Shown here piece after piece: positions 35,557 through 43,722 of a stretch of DNA of 64,000 nt. The stretch is from the NCBI GenBank assembly GCA_041398605.1, contig JAWKUK010000012.1, forward strand, positions 175,189 through 239,188. Direction: 5' to 3'. The stretch comes from JAWKUK01 sp041398605 (GTDB lineage Bacteria; Planctomycetota; UBA1135; GCA-002686595). The notes under the pieces are model-generated. The model did not search any database. It was given only the letters and a program-made list of their open reading frames with translations, and was not told the origin of the DNA. How positions within the stretch are numbered: the first letter of the stretch is position 1; each line of letters opens with the position of its first letter. The position numbers and the translations under genes are program-made.

Positions 35557-37425
35557 ATGAACCCGCCCCCCGAGCACGCCGCGACCGCCGCGCACCCGTC
35601 CGTCGCCCCGAGCACGCCGCCGGCCGAGTCCAGCGGCCCCTCGGGGCTGCGCAGCACCCTCCAGGGCGGCACGGACGAGGTGCGCCTGCCCCGCCGCTTG
35701 CCGATCGTGCGTGAGCGGCGCACCCAGTCGAACATCCCGAACGAGCGCGCGCGTCGCGACGCGTTGCGCTCGATCGCCGCCGCGGTCGTCAAGGAGCGCG
35801 GCATCGTCCCGCCCGCGCCCCTCGCGGACCTGCGCCAGCTCGCGGTCGAGGTCGTGGCCCGCGCGGGCTTCGACCCGGTGTTCGTCGACTACGCCGCGGT
35901 GCTCGTGAACAACGAGGTCTGGCGCGACGAGCTCGCGCACGTGCCGTTCGAGCGGCGCCTCTTGCTGCTGCCGAAGTGCCTGCGCGTCGAGGCCCACTGC
36001 CCCGCGCCGTTCGACCAGTTCGGGATGCTCTGCAAAGAGTGCGGCCTGTGCTCGATCGAGGACTTCGCGCGTGAGGCCGAGGCGCTCGGGTACGCCGTGC
36101 TCATCGCCGAGGGCTCCGCGATCGTGACGGCGATGGTGGAGACCGGCAAGATCGACGCGATCGTCGGCGTCAGCTGCCTGAACGTGCTCGAGAAGTGCTT
36201 CCCGCACATGGAGCGCGTCGCGATCCCCGGCATGTCGATCCCGCTCCTGCAGGACGATTGCATCGACACTAACGTCGACGTCGACCAGGTGCGCGACCTG
36301 ATCCATCTCACCGCGAGCGACCGCACGTACCGCCTCGACCTCGAGGGCCTGAAGGTCGACGTCCGCGGCTGGTTCACGCCTGAATCGCTCGCAGAGGTCT
36401 TCGGGCCGACGCGCGGCGTCGACCCGCGCACGGACGCCCTCGCCCGCGAGTGGCTCGGCCGCGACGGCAAGCGCTGGCGCCCGTTCCTCGCGACGGCGAT
36501 CTGGCTCGCGCTTGAGAGCGAGGGCCGCGCCGAGCGCCCCGCGTTCACGGCCGACGTCCGCAAGCTGGCGGTCGCGATCGAGTGCTTCCATAAGGCGTCG
36601 CTCATCCACGACGACATCGAGGACGGCGATGACGTGCGCTACGGCGAGCCCACGCTGCACGCCGAGCACGGCGTCGCGGTCGCGATCAACGTCGGCGACC
36701 TCCTGCTGGGCGAGGGCTATCGCCTCCTCTCCGAGCTCGACGCGCCGGGCGACGTCCGCGCGCGCTTGATGGCAGTCGCCGCGCAAGGCCACACGACGCT
36801 CGCGCGCGGCCAAGGCGCCGAGCTCGAGTGGGCGCGCGCGCCGAAGCCCCTCGCGTCGCTCGAGGTCCTCGGCATCTTCCGCGAGAAGACCGCGCCCGCC
36901 TTCGAGGTCGCGCTGCGCCAGGGGGCGCTGCTCGCCGGCGCCAGCCAGGACGTGCTCGACGTGCTCGGCCCGTACTCCGAGGCGCTCGGCATTGCGTACC
37001 AGATCCACGACGACCTCGACGACTTCACCGGCGCGGGCGACTCAGACGACCTCGCGGACCTGCGCCCGTCGCTTATCCTCGCGATCGCGCACAAGCGCGC
37101 GAGCGAGGGCGCCGAGCAGGACCTCATCAGCGCGATCTGGCGCAAGGAGCGCGCCGTCGGCGCGCCCGGCTCCGCGTCGCGCCTGGAGCTCGAGGCGCTG
37201 CTCGGCGAGTGGGGCGTCGTGCAAAAGGCGCGCGACCTCGCCGACGCCTACGAGGTCGCCGCGGTCGATGCGCTCGCGCCGCTGAGCCACCCCAGCGTCA
37301 AGGGTCTCCTGCGCCGCGTCGTCGGCAAGATCTTCGGCGAAGGCAACCTGATCGAAGGGTACTGCAGTGAGTTCGAGGCTCGAAATGCTGCAGGTCGCGC
37401 GGCTGGCGCCGCGGGCCCTCGGTGA
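35557..37425 (+). CDS. DUF116-polyprenyl synthetase fusion
   Basis: A 622-residue protein with two parts. After a disordered Pro/Ser-rich leader of about 40 residues, residues about 70-270 are a DUF116 domain with its Cys set (LPKCLR, EAHCPA, MLCKECGLC, VSCLNVLEKC). Residues about 290-590 are a trans-isoprenyl diphosphate synthase: GKRWRP for substrate phosphate, first Asp-rich motif HDDIED, second HDDLDD. This enzyme condenses isopentenyl diphosphate with allylic diphosphates. DUF116 is not usually attached to such enzymes, to my knowledge; its Cys pattern suggests metal or Fe-S binding. The downstream cyclase-like gene overlaps by 59 bases. Chain length and the DUF116 role are unknown. Confidence 0.9.
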   Translation: MNPPPEHAATAAHPSVAPSTPPAESSGPSGLRSTLQGGTDEVRLPRRLPIVRERRTQSNIPNERARRDALRSIAAAVVKERGIVPPAPLADLRQLAVEVVARAGFDPVFVDYAAVLVNNEVWRDELAHVPFERRLLLLPKCLRVEAHCPAPFDQFGMLCKECGLCSIEDFAREAEALGYAVLIAEGSAIVTAMVETGKIDAIVGVSCLNVLEKCFPHMERVAIPGMSIPLLQDDCIDTNVDVDQVRDLIHLTASDRTYRLDLEGLKVDVRGWFTPESLAEVFGPTRGVDPRTDALAREWLGRDGKRWRPFLATAIWLALESEGRAERPAFTADVRKLAVAIECFHKASLIHDDIEDGDDVRYGEPTLHAEHGVAVAINVGDLLLGEGYRLLSELDAPGDVRARLMAVAAQGHTTLARGQGAELEWARAPKPLASLEVLGIFREKTAPAFEVALRQGALLAGASQDVLDVLGPYSEALGIAYQIHDDLDDFTGAGDSDDLADLRPSLILAIAHKRASEGAEQDLISAIWRKERAVGAPGSASRLELEALLGEWGVVQKARDLADAYEVAAVDALAPLSHPSVKGLLRRVVGKIFGEGNLIEGYCSEFEARNAAGRAAGAAGPR

Positions 37426-38245
37426 AGCGACACCGCGCGTCCTCGAGTTCCTGCACGACCAGCTGACGGACGAGGGCGGCGCGCAAGACCGCGCCGGCAA
37501 GGCGGACCTCTACTACACGGCGTTCTTGCTCGATGCGCTCGTCGCGCTGTCGGCGGAGCTGCCTGTGGCGAAGGTGCGGCCGTTCCTCGCGTCGTTCGGC
37601 GACGGCGAGCACCTCGACCTCGTGCACCGCGCGTGCCTCGTGCGCTGCTGGGCGGCGCTCGGCGTCGGCTGGCCCAGCGTGACCTTCGGGCCGAAGATGC
37701 TCGCGCACCTGGCCGCGTGCCGGACGCCCGACGGCTCCTACGGCATGGAGCCCGGGCGCGAGCGCGGCACCCTCTACGACGCGTTCCTGTCCTTGGGCGC
37801 GCACCAGGACCTGCTCGCGCCCGTGCCCGAGCCTGCGCGCCTCGTCGCCAGCATGCACGCGCTGCGGACGCCCGACGGCGGGTTCTCGAATGAGAGCGAG
37901 CTGCGCTGGGGCATGACACCATCGACCGCGGCGGCGGTCGCGGTGCTCGTGTGGCTCGGCGCGCCGCCGCCGGACGACGTCGGGCGCTGGCTCCTCTCGC
38001 AGATCCACCCGAAGGGCGGCTTCAAGGCGATCCCGGACGCCCCGATGCCGGACCTGCTCAGCACCGCGACGTCGCTGCACGCGCTAGCGCTGCTAGGCGT
38101 CGACATCGGCGCGGGGCGCGAGCTGTGCCTCGACTTCCTCGACTCGCTCTGGAGCGGCCGCAGCTTCTACGGCCACTGGGCGGACGACGAGCTCGACAGC
38201 GAGTACACGTTTTACGCCCTGCTCGCGCTCGGGCACCTGGCGTAG
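37367..38245 (+). CDS. Alpha-barrel prenyltransferase/squalene-cyclase-like protein
   Basis: A 292-residue protein made of prenyltransferase-type alpha-alpha barrel repeats: CRTPDGSYGME, LRTPDGGFSNES, HPKGGFKAIPD and SFYGHWADDELDSEYTFYAL. Such repeats occur in protein prenyltransferase beta subunits and in squalene or hopene cyclases. It is too short for a two-barrel cyclase and lacks a DxDDT acid. The start is uncertain: GTG 37367 gives 59 bases of overlap with the upstream gene; ATG 37385 is an alternative. Translational coupling to the isoprenyl synthase supports an isoprenoid-related role, perhaps binding or modifying its product. Confidence 0.85.
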   Translation: MSSRLEMLQVARLAPRALGEATPRVLEFLHDQLTDEGGAQDRAGKADLYYTAFLLDALVALSAELPVAKVRPFLASFGDGEHLDLVHRACLVRCWAALGVGWPSVTFGPKMLAHLAACRTPDGSYGMEPGRERGTLYDAFLSLGAHQDLLAPVPEPARLVASMHALRTPDGGFSNESELRWGMTPSTAAAVAVLVWLGAPPPDDVGRWLLSQIHPKGGFKAIPDAPMPDLLSTATSLHALALLGVDIGAGRELCLDFLDSLWSGRSFYGHWADDELDSEYTFYALLALGHLA

Positions 38246-38269
38246 ACGCAGCGACGCGGCGTTCAGCGC

Positions 38270-39496
38270 CTACGCGAGCGCCTCGCTCGCCAGGCCGAGC
38301 GCGATGACGACGAGCCAAGCGGGCGCGCGCGCGAGCTGCAGGAGCGCGAAGCCGCCCAGCGCCAGCGCGACGTCGGGCGGCCCGTGCAGCGCTTCCGCGC
38401 AGACGGGACGCACCAGCGCGGCGCCGAGCAAGCCGACGACCGCGGCGTTGGTCCCGAAGAGCGCCGCGCGCACGGTGACGCGGCGTTGCAGCGCGCTCCA
38501 GAACGGCCACGCGCCGCCGACGAGCAGCCACGAGGGCAGGAAGATCGCGACCGTCGCGAGCGCCGCGACCGCCCAAGGCGCGCTCCCGCCCGCGCGCAGG
38601 TCGATCGCCGCGCCGAGGTACGCCGCGAACGTGGAGAGCGGCCCTGGGATCGCTTGCGCGGCGCCATAGCCGGCCAAGAACGTCGCGTCGTCGAGCAGCC
38701 CGGGCGGGACGACCTCCGTGTACAAGAGGGGCAGCATCACGTGGCCGCCCCCGAAGATGAGCGCGCCCGAGCGGTAGAACCCGGCGCAGAGCTGCGCATC
38801 GCGGCTGCCCGTCGCCGCGGCGATCCAGGGCAGAACGATCAGCAGCGCGCCGCCGAGCAGGAGCGCTCCGACGGCCGCGTGGTGGCCTCGCGCAGGCGGC
38901 GCCGGCGACATGGCCGCCGCCGCACGTTGGGCCTCGGCTCGATAGCGCGTTGCGCCGATCGCGCCCGCAAGGAGCAGCGCGCCGAGCTGCACGAGCGCGC
39001 CCGCCTGCGGCGCCGCGTCTGCAGGTAGCAGCATTGGCGCTGCGAGCACGAGGCCGGCCGTCCCGAGCGCCACGGCGATCCGCAGCCCGTCCCTGCATAG
39101 CCGCAGCGCCATCTGCAGGACCGCGTGCGCGACGACCGCGGCCGCCGCGAGCTTCAAGCCTTGCAGCCAGGCTGCGCCCTCGAGCGCGCCGAGCGACGCC
39201 ACGCCGTACGCGAACAGCGTCATCAGGACCGCCGAGGGGAGCGTGAAGCCGAGCGAAGCCAGGCACGCGCCTCGGAGCCCGCCGCGGCGCAGGCCGAGGC
39301 CGAACACGACTTGGCTGCTCGTCGGGCCCGGCAGGAACTGGCACAGCGCGACGAGGTCCGCGTAGGCTGCGTCGTCGAGCCAGCGGCGCCGGGTCACGAA
39401 CGCGTCGCGGAGGTACCCGAGGTGAGCGACGGGGCCTCCGAACGACGTGCACCCGAGGCGCAGGAAGTCGAGGCCGATCTTGAAGGGCGAGGTCAC
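38270..39496 (-). CDS. chrA: Chromate transporter family protein ChrA
   Basis: A 408-residue membrane protein with two homologous halves. The first has LGCTSFGGPVAHLGYLRDAF and LCQFLPGPTSSQVVFGLGLR; the second has SGALIFGGGHVMLPLLYTEV and GYGAAQAIPGPLSTFAAYLG. These paired FGG and PGP motifs define the long ChrA (CHR) family, which exports chromate. About ten transmembrane helices are present. The start is placed at GTG 39496 because the first helix follows (TSPFKIGLDFLRLGCTSFGG); an ATG at 39568 would add 24 Arg-rich residues. It lies on the opposite strand within the isoprenoid gene group, so it may be an unrelated insertion. Confidence 0.92.
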   Translation of the reverse strand: MTSPFKIGLDFLRLGCTSFGGPVAHLGYLRDAFVTRRRWLDDAAYADLVALCQFLPGPTSSQVVFGLGLRRGGLRGACLASLGFTLPSAVLMTLFAYGVASLGALEGAAWLQGLKLAAAAVVAHAVLQMALRLCRDGLRIAVALGTAGLVLAAPMLLPADAAPQAGALVQLGALLLAGAIGATRYRAEAQRAAAAMSPAPPARGHHAAVGALLLGGALLIVLPWIAAATGSRDAQLCAGFYRSGALIFGGGHVMLPLLYTEVVPPGLLDDATFLAGYGAAQAIPGPLSTFAAYLGAAIDLRAGGSAPWAVAALATVAIFLPSWLLVGGAWPFWSALQRRVTVRAALFGTNAAVVGLLGAALVRPVCAEALHGPPDVALALGGFALLQLARAPAWLVVIALGLASEALA

Positions 39497-39573
39497 GACG
39501 CGGCCGCATGATGCCGCGCGGCGGCGGCGAGCGCCATGCCCTCGCCGGAGCCCGCAGCGTAGACTCATGGGCG

Positions 39574-41619
39574 ATGTCCGTCGAGCAGCAACGTTCGCCC
39601 CACGCCGCGCCAAGCGCGGACGGCGCGTCGACCGGGGCCGACCACGTTCGGCTGCGCGAGGCGTCGCGGGCTGCGCGGGCCCGGTTGCTCGCGGCGCGCG
39701 CCCCCGGCGGCGTCGAATGGCGCGGGGAGCTCTCGTCGAGCGCGCTCTCGACCGCGACCGCCGCGCTCGCGTGCCTCAGCGCGGGCGCGCAAGGGGGGGC
39801 CGCGGCGAACGAGGCTGGCGGGGCGGCTGGGCTCGCGCGGCTCGCAGCGGGCGCCGTGCGTTGGCTCGCCGCGCACCAGAACGAAGACGGCGGCTTCGGC
39901 GATACGGTCGACTCCCCGAGCAACCTCGCGACGACGGCGCTCGCGTGGACAGCGTTGCGCGCGGGCGCCGCGCCTGCAGCGGCTGCGTCGTTTGGGGCGC
40001 CTGCAGCGCCTGCGTCCATTGGGGGGCCTGAGGAGCTGAGGGAGCTTGTGACACGCGACGCGCGCAGAGCGCACGCGCAGGCTGAGGCGTGGCTCGCTGC
40101 GCGCGTCGCGGGGCATGGCGCAGTGGGCGCCACAGCGCTCGCCGCGGCGCTCGAGGACGTCTATGGCGAGGACCGCACGTTCGCAGTCCCGATCCTCGTC
40201 GCCTGCACGCTCGGCGGCGCGTTCGCCGACGAACGAGGCGCATGGCGCACCGTGCGTCGCCTGCCGTTCGAGCTCGCGGCGCTGCCGCAGGGGCTCTTTC
40301 GCTTCCTTGGTCTGCCTGTCGTCAGCTACGCGCTACCAGCGCTGATCGCGATCGGTCAGGTGATCGAAGCGCGGCGACCGAGCGTCAACCCGATCACGCG
40401 CTTCGCGCGCAGCGCCACGAGGCGGCGCACGCTGGCGACGCTGGCGCGCATCCAGCCCGCGGGCGGCGGGTTCTTGGAGGCGACGCCACTGACGAGCTTT
40501 GTCGTCATGTCGCTCGCCGCCTGTGACGCTGGACGCGACCCGAACGGCGCGCAGGTGATCGAGGCGGGGCTCGGCTTCCTCGCGCGGTCGGTGCGCGCCG
40601 ACGGCTCGTGGCCGATCGATACGGACCTCGCGACATGGCTGACGACGCTGGCGGTGGGGGCGCTTGATGCGCCTCTGGCAGGCGTCGAGGGGCCCTTTGC
40701 GCCGCTCGAACGCGCCGCATTGCTCGATTGGCTCCTGGCTCAACAGCAGCGTACGCGCCACCTTTACACGGGAGCAGCGCCCGGCGGCTTCGCCTGGACG
40801 GACCTGTCTGGGGGAGTGCCCGACGCGGACGACACGCCGGGCGCGCTGCTGGCCCTGCGGGCGCTCTCCGACAAATACGCGCCGCGCGCGGAGGTCCAGG
40901 ACGCGGCCAGGCGCGGGCTGCGCTGGCTCGTCGATCTGCAGAACCGCGACGGCGGGGTGCCGACGTTCTGTCGGGGCTATGGGACCTTGCCGTTTGATCA
41001 GAGCTCGTGTGATCTGACCGCGCACGCGCTGCGCGCGTTTCGGGCCTGGGGCGCCGGCTTGGACGGGGCGCTCGCGCGGGACGTCGAGCGTGCGCGCGCC
41101 CGGGCGCGCGACTTCCTCGTCCGCACCCAGCGCCCGGACGGGAGCTGGGTGCCGCTCTGGTTCGGGAACCAAGCGCACCCACAGAGAGAGAACCCGGTCT
41201 ATGGCACGAGCCGTGTCCTGCGCGCCGCGGATCGCACAGACGCGGGCGCTTGGCGCGCTGCGCTCCAGCGCGCGGTCGCTTACCTGCTGCAAGCGCAGCA
41301 CGTCGGCGGCGAGCTCGCTGGCGGCTTTGGCGGCGCCGCAGGTTTGCCGCCGTCGATCGAGGAGACCGGGCTCGCGCTCGAAGCGTTGGCGGACGCCGCC
41401 TTCGCAGGGTTAGGGGAGCCAAGCGCGGTCCGCGCGGCCTTGCAGCGCGGGTGCGCGTGGCTGGCGCGCGCGACCGAGGGGGGCGCCGAGTTCCCCGCTC
41501 GGCCGATCGGCCTCTATTTCGCGCAGCTTTGGTACAGCGAGCGCCTGTATCCGCTCATTTTTGCCGTCTCGGGGCTCGGGCGCGCGGAGCTCGCGCTCCA
41601 AGAGCTCGGGTCGTCATGA
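39574..41619 (+). CDS. Squalene-hopene-cyclase-like class II terpene cyclase
   Basis: A 681-residue protein with the length and repeats of squalene-hopene cyclases. The catalytic acid motif is DADDT (residues 417-421 in GGVPDADDTPGALLALRAL), as in DxDDTA. QW-type repeats are visible: HQNEDGGFGDTVDSPSNLAT, LARIQPAGGGFLEAT, VRADGSWPIDTDLATW, LQNRDGGVPTF, TQRPDGSWVPLWFGNQ and PIGLYFAQLWYSERLYPLIF. Such enzymes protonate and cyclise squalene or other polyprenes at the membrane. Departures (Pro after DxDDT, Ala-rich N-terminus) may mean a different substrate. ATG 39574 is used as the start. It is divergent from chrA and followed 25 bases later by the disrupted cysteine desulfurase. Confidence 0.9.
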   Translation: MSVEQQRSPHAAPSADGASTGADHVRLREASRAARARLLAARAPGGVEWRGELSSSALSTATAALACLSAGAQGGAAANEAGGAAGLARLAAGAVRWLAAHQNEDGGFGDTVDSPSNLATTALAWTALRAGAAPAAAASFGAPAAPASIGGPEELRELVTRDARRAHAQAEAWLAARVAGHGAVGATALAAALEDVYGEDRTFAVPILVACTLGGAFADERGAWRTVRRLPFELAALPQGLFRFLGLPVVSYALPALIAIGQVIEARRPSVNPITRFARSATRRRTLATLARIQPAGGGFLEATPLTSFVVMSLAACDAGRDPNGAQVIEAGLGFLARSVRADGSWPIDTDLATWLTTLAVGALDAPLAGVEGPFAPLERAALLDWLLAQQQRTRHLYTGAAPGGFAWTDLSGGVPDADDTPGALLALRALSDKYAPRAEVQDAARRGLRWLVDLQNRDGGVPTFCRGYGTLPFDQSSCDLTAHALRAFRAWGAGLDGALARDVERARARARDFLVRTQRPDGSWVPLWFGNQAHPQRENPVYGTSRVLRAADRTDAGAWRAALQRAVAYLLQAQHVGGELAGGFGGAAGLPPSIEETGLALEALADAAFAGLGEPSAVRAALQRGCAWLARATEGGAEFPARPIGLYFAQLWYSERLYPLIFAVSGLGRAELALQELGSS

Positions 41620-41644
41620 GCGCGCGCTCGGTGCTCGGAGCTCG

Positions 41645-42823
41645 ATGATGAACGAAGAGGAACTCGTCTACTTCGACTGCGCCGCGACGACGCCGCTCGA
41701 CGCGCGTGTCCTAGAGGCGATGGCGCCTTATTGGACCACCGCTTTTGGCAACGCCGCGAGCCCCCATGCGCTCGGTCGGCGCGCGTCGGCAGCGGTCGAG
41801 CACGCGCGCGGCGAGCTAGCGCTGGCGCTCGGCGCCGACCCGCGGGAGATCGTCTTTACCAGCGGCGCGACGGAGGCCAACAATTTGGCATTGAAGGGCG
41901 TCGCCGCGGCCCCCGCGCACGCGCGCGCACCGCGGCGCATCATCACTGCGGTCACGGAGCATCACGCGGTGCTCGACCCATTGGCGGGCCTCGCCCAATC
42001 CGGCTTCGAGATCGTGCGGCTCGGGGTCGACAGCGACGGACATATCAACCTCATCGAACTGGAGCGCGAACTGGCGCGCGGCGCTCTGCTCGTTTCGCTC
42101 ATGAGCGCGAATAACGAGACTGGCGTCCTGCACCCGCTCGCGCAAATCGGCGCATTGTGCCGCGCCAATGGCGCGCTGTTCCACACAGACGCAACGCAGT
42201 CTTTTGGGAAGTCGCCGATCGAGGTCGATGCCCTTGGGGTCGACCTTTGTCGCTCTCTGCCCATAAGGCGCACGGACCAAAGGGGTCGGGGCGCTCTATC
42301 TGCGCCGCAAGCAGCCGCGGGTGCGCGTCGTCGAGCAAATGGAGGGCGGCGGGCACGAGGGCGGCCGCCGCTCGGGGACGCTCAACGTCCCGGCGATCGT
42401 CGGGCTCGGCGCGGCGGCCGCCTTGGCAGCGCGGCGGGCCCCCTGGAGCTCGCGCGGGTCGCGCAGCTGCGCGACCGCTTCGAAGCGGCGCTGAGCGCGC
42501 GCGTCGCGGGTGTGACGCGCAATGGCGACCCGGCGGCGCGCTTGCCCGGGCACGCGAATGTGTCGTTCGCCGGCTGTGACGGCGAGTCGCTGCTGCGCCG
42601 CATGCCTGCGCTCTGCGCGTCCACTGCGGCGGCCTGCACGAGCGCGAGCCGCCAGCCGAGCCACGTCCTGCGGGCGATGGGGCTCGCCCCCGAGCGTGTC
42701 CTCGGGAGCGTCCGCTTCAGCCTGGGGCTCAGCTCGACCGAGCGCGAGGTCGCGCTCGCCTTGGAGTGGCTCGTCCATGCGGTCGGGCTGGAGCGCGCCC
42801 AGGGGCCGACCGCGAGCTGTTGA
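41645..42823 (+). CDS. NifS-type cysteine desulfurase, frame-scrambled, probable pseudogene
   Basis: The N-terminal half reads as a normal PLP-dependent cysteine desulfurase: YFDCAATTPLD, FTSGATEANNLALKG, TEHHAVLDPL, SANNETGVLHPLAQ and HTDATQSFGK. From about 42250 the frame changes. SLSAHKAHGPKG, with the PLP Lys, is found one frame over, and then VGALYLRRKQPRV to LNVPAIVGLGAAAALAARRA in the third frame. At about 42445 the original frame resumes with LELARVAQLRDRFEAAL and the C-terminal RAMGLAPERVLGSVRFSLG. Three losses of one base each explain this and restore frame. As written, the encoded protein would lack the PLP lysine. It starts at ATG 41645 or 41648. Confidence 0.85.
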   Translation: MMNEEELVYFDCAATTPLDARVLEAMAPYWTTAFGNAASPHALGRRASAAVEHARGELALALGADPREIVFTSGATEANNLALKGVAAAPAHARAPRRIITAVTEHHAVLDPLAGLAQSGFEIVRLGVDSDGHINLIELERELARGALLVSLMSANNETGVLHPLAQIGALCRANGALFHTDATQSFGKSPIEVDALGVDLCRSLPIRRTDQRGRGALSAPQAAAGARRRANGGRRARGRPPLGDAQRPGDRRARRGGRLGSAAGPLELARVAQLRDRFEAALSARVAGVTRNGDPAARLPGHANVSFAGCDGESLLRRMPALCASTAAACTSASRQPSHVLRAMGLAPERVLGSVRFSLGLSSTEREVALALEWLVHAVGLERAQGPTASC

Positions 42824-42825
42824 GC

Positions 42826-42847
42826 GGCGCTTCGCGCAGGAAGCGCC
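42826..42847. terminator. Hairpin between convergent genes
   Basis: GGCGCTTC (42826-42833) and GAAGCGCC (42840-42847) form a perfect 8-bp stem with loop GCGCAG, immediately after the desulfurase stop and before the end of the convergent DUF1579 gene. Confidence 0.75.
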
Positions 42848-42859
42848 CGCGGCTCGGGC

Positions 42860-43435
42860 TCACTTGGCGGCGGCCTTGCGCTTCATCTTGATCTCCATGT
42901 GCTTCGTGCCTGCGCCCTCGCCCATGTAGAAGGTGCTCACCGAGACGTCTGCGCGCGAAACGGTCTCGCTGCGGAAGTCGATCAGCTCGTTCTGGCCCAT
43001 GTAGTTCGGGCCTTTCCAGTGCATCACCAGGGCGTTCTTCGCCGCGTCGAACTCGCCGTGCGTCACCGTCAAGTACGTCGCGGTGCTGTCGATCCAAGTG
43101 CCGACATACTGCTTCTTCTCGGTGTCGTAGCCCATGGTGCTGTGCCCCTTGAATGCCATGCCGCCCATGTCCGACGTGAAGTTCGAGGTCGTCCAGTAGT
43201 CGCCGAGCGCCGTCACCGTCTCGGCGGCGGGCGAGGTCATCGGATCCATGCCGGGCATGAACATCGTGATCGTGCCCTCCCACTCGCCCGCCCCCGCGAG
43301 GACACGCTTGTGGTGCTCCGTCACCTCGGGCATCTCGGGCTCTTGGACGACGAGCGGGCGGACGGCGGCGTAGGTGCCGGCGAAGGTGCCCGCGGAGAGG
43401 GCGAGGCTCAGCAGGAGCGTGCGGGTACGTGACAT
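42860..43435 (-). CDS. Secreted DUF1579-type protein
   Basis: A 191-residue protein with a signal peptide (MSRTRTLLLSLALSAGTFAG) and a DUF1579-like beta-barrel body: LAGAGEWEGTITMFMPG near residue 49, ALGDYWTTSNFTSDMGG, FKGHSTMGYDTEKKQYVGTW and SETVSRADVSVSTFYMGEG. DUF1579 proteins are small, secreted or periplasmic proteins of unknown function and are common in planctomycetes. The start at ATG 43435 is fixed by the signal peptide; the longer frame upstream is Arg/Thr-rich. Divergent from the propeller gene at 43723, with a 287-base gap in which I see no gene. Confidence 0.85.
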   Translation of the reverse strand: MSRTRTLLLSLALSAGTFAGTYAAVRPLVVQEPEMPEVTEHHKRVLAGAGEWEGTITMFMPGMDPMTSPAAETVTALGDYWTTSNFTSDMGGMAFKGHSTMGYDTEKKQYVGTWIDSTATYLTVTHGEFDAAKNALVMHWKGPNYMGQNELIDFRSETVSRADVSVSTFYMGEGAGTKHMEIKMKRKAAAK

Positions 43436-43722
43436 GGTGGTCGTGGTGGTGGTGAAGCGGCGCCCGTGGGCAGCCCGCTGCGAAGGTGCAGGCGAGGTCG
43501 GGTGACGCAGGGTGGAGGGTGGTCCGCTTCGACGAGGGCCGAAGCGCAATGAGTCTGACGCCCCACCCCGCGTTCGCCCAGGGGGCGCGCGCCGTCGCTG
43601 TGCAAGGACCCCGCAAAGAGCGGCCCGGATCGCCGGCGGCGCCTCGCATCGCCCATGGAACGAGTACCATCGTCATCTCGTGCGTCCTCCCCGCTCTGCG
43701 GGGCGAAACTCCGCTCGGTGCC

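Noticed and set aside
38270..39496. chrA as part of the isoprenoid pathway
   Set aside because: It is on the opposite strand and has clear chromate-transporter motifs. Proximity alone is not evidence.
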